Source of the DNA: Colius striatus
Lineage: Eukaryota; Chordata; Aves; Coliiformes; Coliidae
Assembly (NCBI RefSeq): GCF_028858725.1
Contig: NC_084774.1
Span: forward strand, 3,880,001-3,944,000
DNA length: 64,000 nucleotides
Direction of reading: 5' to 3'
The position numbers and the translations under genes are program-made. Positions within the stretch are counted from its first letter, which is position 1, and each line of letters begins with the position of its first letter. Shown in pieces: positions 10,769 through 22,300 of the stretch. The notes beneath the pieces were generated by a model that made no database searches, was not told where the DNA came from, and was given only the letters and a program-made list of their open reading frames with translations.

Positions 10769-11262
10769 ATGGTGCTCAAGCAAGACCACCCCATGCTACC
10801 TGAGCAGGACCACCCCACCCTGCTCTAGCAGGACCATCCCATGCCTCTCCATCAGGACCATCCCACCCTGCTCTAGCAGGACCATCCCATGCCTCTCCAT
10901 CAGGACCATCCCACCCTGTTCTAGCAGGACCATCCCATGCTACTCCAGTAGGACCATTCCATACTGATCAAGGAGAACCACTTCATGTTGCTTAAGCAGG
11001 ACCACTCTAATGCTGCTCCAGCAGAATCATCCTGTGCTGCTTGAGCAGGACCATCCCACCCTGCCAAGCAGCACCAGCCCACCCTGCCCAAGCAGTACCA
11101 GCCCACCCTGCCCAAGCAGTACCTCTCCAGGCTGCTTGAGCAGCATTATCTTTTGCAGTTTGAGCTGAACCTTCCCACATTGCTCCAGCAGGACCATCCC
11201 ATGTAGCTTGAGCAGGATCACTCCAGGCTGTTCAAGCAGGACCATCCCAGGTTGCTTGGGTA
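10769..11262 (+). repeat. 24-bp minisatellite, diverged
   Basis: About 20 units resembling 'gcaggaccatcccaccctgc' plus four variable bases. Units are cleanest at 10770-10940 and drift afterwards. The period is a multiple of three, which creates short repetitive open frames on the minus strand; these are not genes. Confidence 0.85.
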
Positions 11263-11910
11263 CCATGGACCAGGCCAAAGTGGCTTCCTGAAAGACTGCC
11301 AGATCCCAGGCCAGTGAGCTATTGCTGAGATGACCTCTCAGATCCCAGAGCCAGGGACATTTGCATCATCTTTGTTTTCCTTCCCATGGGCTGCACCAAC
11401 AACCTGATGGCTGCACGAGTGCACAAGGCTGCTGGCACTGCTGCCAAGGGGAGCACAGCTCTCCTCTCCATCCCAAGAGAGCCCCATACCTTCAGAGTCC
11501 TTCCTGCAGGGCCCACTCAGAGCATCCCTCTTGGCTCAGCACAAGGGCCAGCCAGCCTCTGACTGCAGACTTTACCTTGCAATGTCAGAGGCTCCCAGGC
11601 ATCCCCCAGAGGGGATCCTGCCCCTTCCAAGGTGATGCTTCCCAGGGCAGGGCAGGGACAAGGCAGCCACTGTCTTGCTGGGGGGGTGGGGGGAGACATT
11701 TGTCAAACATTCCTGTCCACATGCCTTCCTGGCTGGTAAATCTGGGGGGAGGGTGGAGGGGATTTGCTACCTGTATTAGAAACTAGCTGAACTTACATGT
11801 CTCCCCGAGCTGGATTTCTTACTCCAAATGTTCAAACTGTTGTATATTGTGCTGGGATTTTTACATTGAATTATTGTAGAAAACAAAAATTTAAACCAAG
11901 TCTGTTAAAA

Positions 11911-11916
11911 AATAAA
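11911..11916 (+). terminator. Candidate distal poly(A) signal
   Basis: AATAAA lies in an AT-rich stretch (11810-11942) unlike its GC-rich surroundings, with nine A bases starting 18 bases later. It could end a long MTCL2 3' UTR of about 6.5 kb. The A-run would also fit the tail of a small retrocopy or an internal priming site. Confidence 0.35.
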
Positions 11917-12084
11917 CATTAGAAATCTCTATGAAAAAAAAACCCTGGATAAAAGCTGTCTCCAAGGCCTCTTCTTACACGTGTGTCAGAGCAGTGGGGT
12001 GTCTCCAGCGATGGCTTTCCTGTTCCCAGCCCTATCAGTCCCTGCCATGGCTCCTGAGGACATCACATACGGTGAAGCTGCACA

Positions 12085-12355
12085 GAATCCCAGAATGGTG
12101 GGAGTTGAAGGGACTAACCCAGCCCCTTGGTTGGAAGGGATCATCCAGCCCAACCCCCTGCTAAAGCAGGTTCTCCTCCATCAGGGGGCACAGGAACGTG
12201 TCCAGGTGGGTTTGGAAACCTCCTGAGAAGGAGCCTCCACACCCTCCCTGGGCAGCCTGGGCTCCCTCATTCTTACAGTAAAGAAGTTTCTCCTCCTGTT
12301 CCAGAGGAACTTGCTGTGTTCCAGCTTGTGCCTGTTACCCCTTGTCCAGCCCCAA
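12085..12355 (-). mobile_element. CR1 LINE 3' fragment
   Basis: This reads on the minus strand, with its 3' terminus at the left ('cacagaatcccagaatggtgg') and 'gcacaggaacgtgtccaggt' inside. It is 5'-truncated and intergenic. Confidence 0.85.
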
Positions 12356-12639
12356 GGCCTGAGCAGCACAGAGGGTTTGGTGCTGGGGATCCATGAGACC
12401 ACACCACCCTCTGGTGTCAGCATCTGCTGAGCTCCTGCTCTATCCCTTTGCTCCCACGCCTGCCTGGCAGCCAGCGATCCTCACACCACCCCCAACCCTG
12501 CCTGCTCACAGCACACCCCATCCTGCCCCCTCCATCCCCACATGGTGTGGGGCAGGACATGACAAGCCAGAAGGAAGAAAAGCAAGATCAGATCTGCTTT
12601 GTTGGGTGCTGTCTGCAGCCCTCACAGTCCCATCAAGCC

Positions 12640-12985
12640 CTGGTGAAGTCCTGCTCCTCCCCATACTGCCTGAGTGTGGGATATGCTCCTGTGGCAGCAG
12701 CAGCAGGGCAGGGATTGTCCCCTGTGCTGGGCCCTGGGGAGGCTGCAGCTCCAGGGCTGTGCTCAGTGCTGGGCTCCTCACTCACTGCCACAGGGACACT
12801 GAGGGGCTGCAGCGTGGCCAGAGCCGGGCACAGAGCTGGGGAAGGGGCTGGAGCACAAGGGTGCTGGGGAGGGGCTGAGGGAATGGGGGTGCTGAGCCTG
12901 GAGAAGAGGAGGCTGAGGGCAGACAGGAGCCCTCTCTGACACTCCCTGGCAGGAGGCTGCAGGGAGCTGGGGGTCAGTCTGCCCC
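12640..12985 (+). mobile_element. CR1 LINE fragment, second subfamily type
   Basis: The sequence 'cactcactgccacagggacactgaggggc' type and 'gagcctggagaagaggaggctgag' blocks match the reverse complement of the copies at 21306, 33288, 49770 and 51850, so it belongs to the same CR1 subfamily in opposite orientation. Confidence 0.8.
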
Positions 12986-13229
12986 ACAGCCACCATCACT
13001 GGGTGCACCAGAGCTCCAGGGTTCTCTGCTCAATGAAAGAGAGACAAAAGGTGTCAGCGAGCCTGGGGACAGCTGTGAAGCCATATGGGGAAGGCAGTTA
13101 TTCAACCCCAACCTCCTCTAATGGGCCACTGATGAAGGTAGTACCTCTCCTGAGCCTGGTTTCCCCTCCTCTGCAGCCTGGGCCTCCACCAAACCTCTCA
13201 CTGACCTGGGCCCCTGTTCCAGAATGAAA

Positions 13230-13570
13230 ATAGCAGCAGCCCGCAGAGCCCAAGTAAACAGATGTGCTGCTGTGAGAGGAAAATGCATCTTTATAAGGTT
13301 AATTAGGCCCATTTAGGAGACAGACAGACATTTTCTTGTTGCTAAATTGCTCAAAAAGCTCAGGCAAACAGCATTAACATGTCTCCTGGGTTTGGTTTAT
13401 AACGCTGATTGTGTTACCAGCTCATTTACATGTACAATGATTATGAATATATTAACTGTACTCAGCAGAAGGCCAAATTACAAGGCGCTGATATTCATCA
13501 GCTATTCTTTGGAGCTTTAAACCAGCTTGAAATTCACAGGTTTCTTTCCCAGTGACTGATGGAGGCAGGA
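13230..13570. promoter_or_regulatory. AT-rich candidate conserved non-coding element
   Basis: An AT-rich, repeat-free island in GC-rich intergenic DNA between MTCL2 and ACSS2. It has no open frame of note, but contains TTAATTAG, CATTTACATG, ATGATTATGAATATATTAAC and the inverted repeat GCTGAT-attc-ATCAGC-like stretch at about 13490-13505. These are homeodomain and POU-like core motifs. The composition and motif density resemble developmental enhancers. Deep conservation is not proven here. Confidence 0.4.
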
Positions 13571-14429
13571 GGGAAACAGCCTGGGCTTGATCGTTGTGCT
13601 CAGCACAACCTGGCCTGTCAATACCCCTATAGCTGGGAGCAGGAGGCAGGAGGGGAGCGAGGCTGCCTGAGCCAAAGGGCCATGGCATGTGCCTGAACCC
13701 AGACTATTGCTATTGAGCAGCTACATTTACAAACAAAGGAGCTGCTAGCTCCCAGCAGGACTGGTGGGCTGTTATCACAGTGCTGATTAAATTCTCCTCT
13801 GCAGCCAATGCAGAGGAGGAGTGTCATCGGTGGGGAGATGTGTGTGATCCAGTGCTTAACCCCAGCGCTGCTGTCTGCTGGTTCATTCAGCACAAGTGAA
13901 GGGCTGCCCAGCCTGGCCATGTGCTGAAAATCAGCACAGAAAACCTCAGCAGGAAGATGTGCAGACTGGTCACATCCTCCTACCCTGTCTCTGGCTCTCT
14001 GGGTGTTCCCAGGATGCTGCTCTGGGGATCCATGCTGGCAGAGCCCATGCAGTACCATCACGTGTGGGAGAAGGGAGATGCCATGGCACAGCCTGTGCAT
14101 GGTCCTGGTGCTGCATGGTGCCTTCCCCTCTGTCCCTGCAGGGCACCTCTGAGCCTGCAGCACCCACCTTGAGCTCTCTGCTGGCAGTCCTGCTGCTTGC
14201 TCGTGGTGTCAGCACAGGAGGTACCTGCCATGGGCATGGGCACCACAGGCCTATCTTGATGAAGCCAGCCTTGAGCACATCCCCTTGCCAGCACTGGTCA
14301 GGCCATAAGCTGACCCTTGGTGTCAGACATCCACCCTGCTGCCTCTCTCAAGCTTGCCCTGCAGGCTCCAGGGGCCTCTCCTGGTGACACTTGGGATTCC
14401 TTCCAGTGAAGGGCCTGAGGGGACATGCC

Positions 14430-14700
14430 TCATGGGGGGAATCACTGACAAGTGCTGATGGGCAGCAGTGTTGATGGAGGAACATGGCTGATGATGGGGA
14501 GACATGGGCAAGTGGAGGACACTAGTGATGGACGGGACATGGCTGACAGGAGGAGACACCAGTGACAATGTGACGTGTGGACAGCACTGGCAGAAGGGAT
14601 ACAGCTGACAGGAGGGACACCACTGGTGAGCAGCACAAGCTGAGAGGGAAGACATGGTGAATGGGGGGAAACATGGCTGATGTGGGGGTCATCACAGAAG
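14430..14700. repeat. Degenerate 25-30 bp tandem repeat
   Basis: Phrases like 'gacatggctgacaggaggaga' recur about nine times with drift. The reverse complement resembles wording in the pyrimidine tract at 8-10 kb, so the two may share an origin; that is a visual impression. Confidence 0.5.
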
Positions 14701-14734
14701 GTCTGTGGGCAGTAGGTGGAGAGAGGTTCTGCTC

Positions 14735-14945
14735 CCCCTCCACTCTGCCCTTGTGAGACCACATCTGGAATGTTGTGTCCAGTTCTGGGCCCCTCAGTTC
14801 CAGAAGGACAGGGAGCTGCTGGAGAGACTTCAGCACAGTGCCACAGAGATGATGGAGTGGGCATCTCCCTTGTGATGAAAGGCTGAGGGAGCTGGGGATC
14901 TGTAGCTTGGAGAAGAGGAGACTGAGAGGTGACCTCGTTCATGTC
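14735..14945 (+). mobile_element. CR1 LINE internal fragment
   Basis: 'gagaccacatctggaatgtt' through 'gagaagaggagactgagagg'. The same internal segment recurs at 15215-15400, so this copy stops abruptly where the non-CR1 head block begins. Confidence 0.8.
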
Positions 14946-15210
14946 TCAGTGCCACAGGAACATCTTTAGGGCTGCAGAAAGTCCCTGTGTGACCCTGAGG
15001 CTGCTCTGTGCTCCCCATGCACCCCAGCAGCAGGAGCTGTGGGGACTCTGCATGGGCTGTGCCTGTGCTCTGGGCTCTGGCTCTGCAAGATGTGCCCCAG
15101 GTAGGAGCTGCAGGGCGCTGGGTCAGTGCACCCTGTGTTGAGGTCTGTGTTGTCCACTCAGCTGCCCCAAACCTACTCCAAGGAGCAGTGAGCAGGTCAG
15201 GTGGAGTTTG
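14946..15210 (+). repeat. Head block H, copy 1 (non-CR1)
   Basis: About 265 bp beginning 'tgccacaggaacatctttag'. It is not part of the CR1 3' consensus I recognise, yet it is repeated nearly unchanged at 38211-38470. In both places it joins the same CR1 internal point ('gtgccctggtgagaccac'). Confidence 0.75.
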
Positions 15211-15720
15211 GTGTGCCCTGGTGAGACCACATCTGGAATGTTGTGTCCAGTTCTGGGTCCCTCAGTTCCAGAAGGACAGGGAGCTGCTGGAGAGTTCAGT
15301 GCAGGACCACAGAGATGTTGGAGTGGAGCATCTCCCTTCTGATGAAAGGCTGAGGGAGCTGGGGCTCTGGAGCTTGGAGGAGCCTGAGGGGTGACCTTAT
15401 TCATGGTTACAGACACATACAGGGTGGGTGTGAGAAGGCTGGAGCCAGGCTGTGCTCAGGGATGGGCAGTGAAGGGACAATGAGCTGGAACAAAAGAGGT
15501 TCCAAAGAAGCACAGGGAAGGATTTGTTCCCTGTTGAGGTGAGGGAGCCCTGGCAGGGGCTGCCCAGATGGGTGTGGAGGCTCCTTCTCTGCAGCCATTC
15601 CAACCCAGCTGGATGGGTTCCTGTGTGCCCTGCTTTAGGCGGTGCTGCTCTGGCAGGGGATTGCACTGGATGAGCTTTGCAGGTCCCTCCCAGCCCGTGA
15701 GATCCTGTGATGCTGTGACA
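15211..15720 (+). mobile_element. CR1 LINE 3' end attached to head block H
   Basis: CR1 subfamily with 'ggaacaaaagaggttccaaaga' and 'gcccagatgggtgtggagg', ending 'gatcctgtgatgctgtga'. Related tails lie at 38471 and 58343. It lies just upstream of the ACSS2 CpG island. Confidence 0.85.
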
Positions 15721-15779
15721 GGGACACAGGGCTGACAGGGAGCCGGGACTGACAGGGCAAAGGCGCTGACAGGGACACT

Positions 15780-16330
15780 GCGCTGACAGGGACAGGCCGC
15801 CCGCTGCGGGAGCCGCCGAGGCCGTGCCCGTGCGCCGCAGCGCGCCCAGCGCAGCCCGTCCTGCCGTGCCGCGGGGCGGCCGTGCCCGCTGCCCTCCCCG
15901 CCGTGAGGGCGGGCCGCCGTCCCCGCCGTCCCCGCCGTCCCCGCCCCCGGCTCCGCGCCGCTTTGAAGCGGGCTCGGCGGCCGCCCGCCCGCCCAGAGCC
16001 GCCGGCGCCGCGCCATGGTGCTGCCGGAGGAGCAGGCCCGGCTGTTCCGGCCGCGGCCCGAGCTGCTGCCGGCGGCACACGTCCCCTCGCTGGCCCACTA
16101 CCAGCGGCTCTACCAGCGCTCCGTGGAGGAGCCGCACGGTGAGCGCCGGCGGGGCCCGCTCCGGCCCGAGGCCCGCGGCGGGGCGGGGGCGGCCGGGGCC
16201 CGGCGGCGGGGCGGGGGCGAGGGCGAGGCGGCGGGGCCGCGGGAGCCCACGGTGGGTTGCGGGAGCCGGGGGGCTGCCCCTCGTGTTGTCTCCCCGTGCC
16301 CGGGTCACGAGCTCCGGCCGTTGCCTCCGC
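15780..16330 (+). promoter_or_regulatory. ACSS2: ACSS2 CpG-island promoter
   Basis: Very GC- and CpG-rich DNA around the ACSS2 ATG and through intron 1. No TATA box is visible. The transcription start is not fixed by the sequence but should lie shortly before 16015. In mammals ACSS2 is driven by SREBP; I did not find a convincing SRE here. Confidence 0.65.
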
Positions 16331-19300
16331 AGAGTTTTGGGGTGACATCGCTAAAGAGTTTTACTGGAAGAGCCAGCACACGGGGCCCTTCCTGAAGTAC
16401 AACTTCGATGTGACGAAAGGGAAGATCTTCATTGAGTGGATGAAAGGGGCGACCACCAACATCTGCTACAACCTCCTGGACAGAAATGTCAACGAGAAGA
16501 AACTCGGGGACAAAATCGCTTTTTACTGGTAAATTTCTGGTGTTACGGTGGTGTGGAAGGTGTGTAAATGTCATGGCTGAAGTGTCCATGCAGCCCTGGT
16601 TTCTGCTGAGGTGAATTAAAACCTGGGAGGCTTTAACCCTTCCCTCGGTAGAGCAGGTGCTTGCTCTGTGTGTGTGTGTATGAGGAGAGCTGTGCTTTTC
16701 TGCCCATCCTGGATGCACTGAAGCAGCCCAGCAGAGCCCTGGGGAGCTCCTGACTTGCAGCTCTGCCTTTGCAGCGGTACCCACTAAAGGCTCCGAGCAG
16801 TCAGACAGCACTGTGGCAGATGCCACAATTCCCCAGTGGAGCAGGCAGAGGCGTGGGCTGAGGAACAGCTATCATCCAACAGCCAAAAGATAGGAAACAC
16901 CACATCTCCCACCTTCATGCTTGGTGGGTCTGGCAAGTTTCCACTCCTGTGTCAGAAAAGTTTTCCTGAAACCTGAGCTTATCTGTGCACTTGAACATGT
17001 AGCACTGCCTGTTGCTTTCAGAAAGGCTGACTTTCTGCCTTTCTGCCTTTTACTCTTGGGAGGAAAAGTTACCTTACAGCCCTGTCTGAAGTATATTTGT
17101 GGTTTATTTTTAGCAGGGGAGTTCCTAGTTTCAATAGCCACGTGAAACTTGAGATTTTCATATTGGTACAAAATAGGTTTCCCTGTTGATGTCTGAGATC
17201 CAGAACTAATACTCCCCTGCTGAACTGGCTCGGTTGGCACCACAGCTGTGCCCCCAAACTGAGAAGAGTGTCTTCCCAGCCATGCATTTTGCTGTTGCCC
17301 TTGACCTGTCATGCATTTCCATGGCATTGGTGTGACTGTGTGAGGCAGCACAGAAGCACAAGTAAATGTACCACTTGTTAGGGATGCAATAACTGTGTGG
17401 GTTATGGTGAATCCCCTCAGCAGAGCAGCTGGAGTCTTACTGTCGTGGCAATAAAAATGCCAGATGCTCTAATGATGAGCAACTGTGCTGCTCTTAAGTG
17501 GGTTTGTGCAGCTGAACCCCAGTCACCCAGAGTAAAAGTGATGAGGAAGGAGCATGTTTATACCAGGGGGGTTCTGGCTGCAACTGTAAGATGAGGTTCA
17601 TGGCGGGGTTTCTGCAGCTTTAGTGAAAGAATTACACATGCTGCCTAGCAAATAATCGTATTGATAAGCCATGGGTGAAATGTTTACTTCCCTGATAGTT
17701 AAATACATCCTCTGAGTCGCTTGGGTGTAAAGTGACTTCTGCATCTTCTGCATGAAAACTCCTTTGTAAGCTCACCCAGGTAACAGTGTGCCAGCAAACA
17801 AAGCCATTTGGCAGGCCAGCGCTGGCAGCTGCCCTGGGGTTTGCTCAGGGAGTGGGTGCAGTGTTTTTCTTGCCCATGAATCTTTGGGTGACAGCTAGGG
17901 AGTGGCCTACAGCCTTCATTTGGTCTTGATGAAGATTCTTCTTGCAAGTTATTCTGAGTAGCCTTTGTGGGGCTATTTGTGATGCTGACCAAGGCTTGGT
18001 GTGGATATTAAAGCAGTGAGAGCCTGAGGAGTTGTGTTAGAAGTGATGAAGAATAAGATCTCCCTTCCTCCTTAACAGGCAGTTTTCCCTGACTACTTTG
18101 GGATAAATTCTCCTAACCTGGTTTGCCACAAGTGACCCAGCCCTGGAGCTGTGGGAGGGATGGAAGATGCACCCTGGGTGTGGGGTGTGCGGTGCTGACC
18201 TGCAAGCCTGGGACACAGAGCTCCTGAGGAAACAGGGCTAAGGGTTATGGCTTGTAAATTTACTCTTCTGGGAGTGTGCACGTGCCTCTGGACATGCTCT
18301 TCCTCAGTGGCAAAGTGTAATTGCTGTTGTCTTGTCCATTCCCATTTGTGTTTGACACTACTTGATGAGCCCACTTTCCTGATACGCTATTTCAGTTTTG
18401 GATGAAAGGTCAGAATAGAAATGAGAGCCTCTAAAAGGCAAAGAGGTTTCCTGGGGAAAAAAAACCCACTTGGATTATTCTTTTTTTAAGAGTAATTTGG
18501 CCACCTGCTTCCAAAAAGTCTCTGGCCTGCTAGATGGGAAGGAAAGCTGAGCTTATACTGAGGTATCGGTGGCTGCCCAGCTCTGTGAGAGCTTTGAAAA
18601 GATACAAGACTCTGGTCTTTGCTTTCAGAGAGGAGAAGTGAGGGGAAAAGGTGAATAATGTTTTGAGGCACTGCTGAGTGTGCCCAGGAGGAGATGTGTC
18701 CTGCCAAAACTCAGAGCTGCTGTACACTGCCGACTGGCTCTGTCGAGTTGTGTGTGGATAGGATGAACAGCACTACCAGCAATCTAGGGCTGCCCAAATT
18801 GGCTCCACTCAGAGGGTCTAATCCCAAGCCACATGGAATTGCTCTTTCAGCACAAAGGGCAGTACATGAGATTGCTGCACACTGCAGAACTCGTGCATAG
18901 GTGATGTTTGCTGTCGTGGTATTGTCCTCTTGCTGCTGTTTGGACTCTTGAGATCAAAACCAATCACCCTGAGTCTGTAGGAAACACTTGCATTTGCCCT
19001 GTTGCCCCTTTCACTGGGCCATCTCCTGCTGCTCTTGAACGTTACAACTATTTCTGCTTCTGCTGCTTTTGATTCCTCTTTCTCTGGTATTGCTGCTGTG
19101 GCCTAAAAAGGAACAGAAGCTCCAGGAAACGTTTCTGATAAAGCCTCACTCTCTGAAGTGACATCTCTTTTGTAACTGTGTGGAAATGCTGAAGTCAGTA
19201 ACAGTGCTTACTGTGCAGGTAGATACTGATGATGGCTTGCAGGCAAAATGCACTGGACAAAGTAGCTGGGACACTGAGGGCACTTGCAGAGGACTTGAAT

Positions 19301-22300
19301 GAGTGCTGAGGACTTCATCTGTGGTGGGTTGCTAATTAGAGCAGGAGCACAGCATGCCTTTACCCTGCTGTAGGCATACCTGTGCTGCATGAACCCTTAC
19401 TTCTGTGGTCAAGTGCCTGTTCATAATCTCATATAACAATCAGCTTGTGAAGGTAAAAATATAACCAGGTGGGAATTCAAAAAGAACCTCACCTGTTACA
19501 GAACTGTCTCATTAGATCCAGACTGTGAAGGGACCTAGGTGAAGCCTGTGCTCTGTGTGACCTGTGCATAGCTGAAGCATGAAGTTCTTGCCTTCACTTC
19601 TCAAACCAGTCACCCCAGCTGCAGTACTGGTGGTATTGATGGGACCAGGGGGCAGAGGCAGAGCTTTGCATACTCCCTGTAACCCAGGTGTTGGGGTTTG
19701 GCAGGGTGCTGCTGGTTCTGCCATGTTTGGGAGAGTGCATCAGTTCTCTGCTTTCTTATGCTTGCACATGAAATAACACATCTGGAAAGGAGAAACAAAG
19801 AGGGTAAAGGCTGCCAGGGCAGCCTTTGTTTAAACAAAAGGATTAGCTGCCCATGGTTCCCACTCTGGGCCTAGAACAAACATGATGTGCAAAGATAAAA
19901 TGGAGAAGGTGGTGGTTGGGGTGTTTTTGTCCTTTTCCACACATTAATAAAGGATTTAGGGGCTTGTAGCTGTGAAGCTTCTTTCACTAAACCCTTCTGT
20001 AAGGAAAAACCCCAAGAACTATACAACATGCTTAAAAAGAGAAAAAACCAAACCAAAACCAACAGCCCCCCCAACAACAACAAAACAAAAAGGTTCAAAC
20101 ATTGGTTTGGTCTGAATGTGCTGCTGGGACTGAATGGGACAGGTCCCCAGCTGCTGGTTCCTGAGGCTCCTCTGGGTGCATCCCAAGCTGGTGGCTGTTC
20201 CTCACCATGAAGGGCTTCATTCTGGGAGGGCCCAGAGTCCAGAATGAAGCCAGGTGAAGCTGCTATGCTTCGGTTACATTTCTGCTGTAGAGGTCTGGAC
20301 CTCTTCTGTTTGAAGAAGAAACCTTGCCTTCAAGTGCCAAGAGCAAAGTGCTTGGCCTCTGTGCTCCAGATCAGCTCTGGGGTTTGGTTTTCTTTTTAGA
20401 TGCCTTCACAGGTATCAGTGTTCCATTAGTGTCAGATGCTGTGCCTGAGGATGCTGCCTGTTAACATCCAGACTTTCAGAAGGGCTTAATTGTAGCCAGC
20501 TTCTGCAGGATGCACTCAGCTCTGCTACTCGCACTGCCCTTAGGACTCTGCAGGGTCCTGTGCCAAACCTACTCCTCCTTTCTTTTGTAACTTCCTGGAT
20601 GACTTATCATGCTTCCAGTGAAGCATTTCAGCACTGTTCTGGCAGTGAAAGCACGTCCCTAAATCACCCAGTTTGTTTAAAGAAGGCAAATGCACCACTG
20701 GGAAGGCTGCTTTTACTGATTAAACTGTCAGAGGCGTGTGCCTGCAGGCTGCTGGGAGCAGGCAGAGCTCTGCTACAGGTCCTGCTAAAGAGATGTGCCC
20801 AATGCTGCTCTTCCCCTGGGACTGCTGGGGAGGGGTTACTTCCACAGGGGAATCTGAGTGGACCCTACAGCGGGGAGAAGCATTACAGAAAAGTTTCCAT
20901 AGCTCTGGTTTATGCCTACAGGCTCAGCACAGCTCCTTCCTCTCATGGGGTTCTCCATGGGAAGAGAGATGACCCTGGCCCCTCCTTCCCCCAAGCCCTG
21001 CTAATCAGACAGGCTTTCTGGGGTGCATCCTCAGCAATCCCTGTCATGTCCCCATTGCATGTGCTGAGAGTGCAGTGATAAACTGGTGATCTGGGAAGCT
21101 TGTTTTGGAAGCAAGGCTGGATAGTACAATGCTGTGCTTCTGGAGATGAGGCAGATAAGGTGCACATAGAGCAGGTAATAAAATACATTGAATGTACTTG
21201 TGGTTTGTTAAGCTATAGATCTTGAACCTTCCTTCAAGGGGCAATGATTGTTGTAGTTCATCACAGAAAGTGTAGCTGTCTTCTGAGTTGCTTCATACAG
21301 ACCTATCATAGAATTGTGTTGGTTAGAAAAGCCTTTGAAGCTGCTGCAGTCCCAGCCCTCCCCTCACCCTGCCCAGCCCACCACTAACCCCTGGCCCTCA
21401 GCACCTCAGCTCCACGGCTTTGGGATCCCTCCAGGGCTGGGCACTCCCCCAGCTCCCTGGGCAGCCTGGCACAGGGGCTGACACCCCTCTCAGGGACACA
21501 GTTCTGCCTCAGCTCCAATCTCAACCTCCCCTGGGGCAACTTGAGGCTGTTTCCTCTTGTCCTATCGCTTGTTATTTGGGAGAAAAGACCGACTCCCAGC
21601 TCACTGCAGCCTCCTGTCAGGGAGTGTCAGAGGGCTCCTGTCTGCCCTCAGCCTCCTCTTCTCCAGGCTCAACACCCCCATTCCCTCAGCCCCTCCCCAG
21701 CCCCTTGTGCTCCAGCCCCTTCCCCAGCTCTGTGCCCAGCTCTGGCCACGCTGCAGCCCCTCAGTGTCCCTGTGGCAGTGAGTGAGGGGCCCAGCACTGA
21801 ACACAGTACTCAAGGTATATCTTAAGATATTGGCCTATACCCCATCCAAAGCTGCCTTACTCTGTGGTTCTGGGTGTGTGGTTGCACAATAGCTACCTGG
21901 GGGAGTAGTGAGGGGTGTGCATGCACAGACAATAGCTCCTGGATTTTCTCACATCTATGAAACTTGTCTCTTGTTACTCTGGCAGATATTACAGGCTCTG
22001 GGATTTGTTTTAAGAGTAGTTGCTCACTGTTGGGAGTGGCAGTGTGGTTGTGCAATGCTGGCATATGGTGACTATTGACAGGAGGGTGAAACTTGGGGTG
22101 AATAAATGGAGTTCATGGTCAGAGGGGCTGGTGAACTCCTGTAGGGATTCAGGATGGGAGATCAGAGCCTTCAGTTTGCTCATGGGACTGGAAAACCTGG
22201 TTTATTTTGATTTTAATCATGTGAATGCCTTGTGTGTTCTCCCCAGCACCCTGGTGTGAGTGGAGCAGCAGTGGACAAGGACTCAGGCTTGGTGTGGATG

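Noticed and set aside
10921-11278. Repetitive minus-strand open frames
   Set aside because: 24-bp minisatellite read in a frame-preserving period; no start context or homology.
14946-15210. Head block H as a solo retroviral LTR
   Set aside because: No TG...CA ends, poly(A) signal or flanking target-site duplication visible, and it joins CR1 at the same internal base in both copies.
20035-20095. Retrocopy poly(A) tail
   Set aside because: A-rich but interrupted by C at regular points (AAC-type simple sequence); no upstream spliced-gene homology seen.
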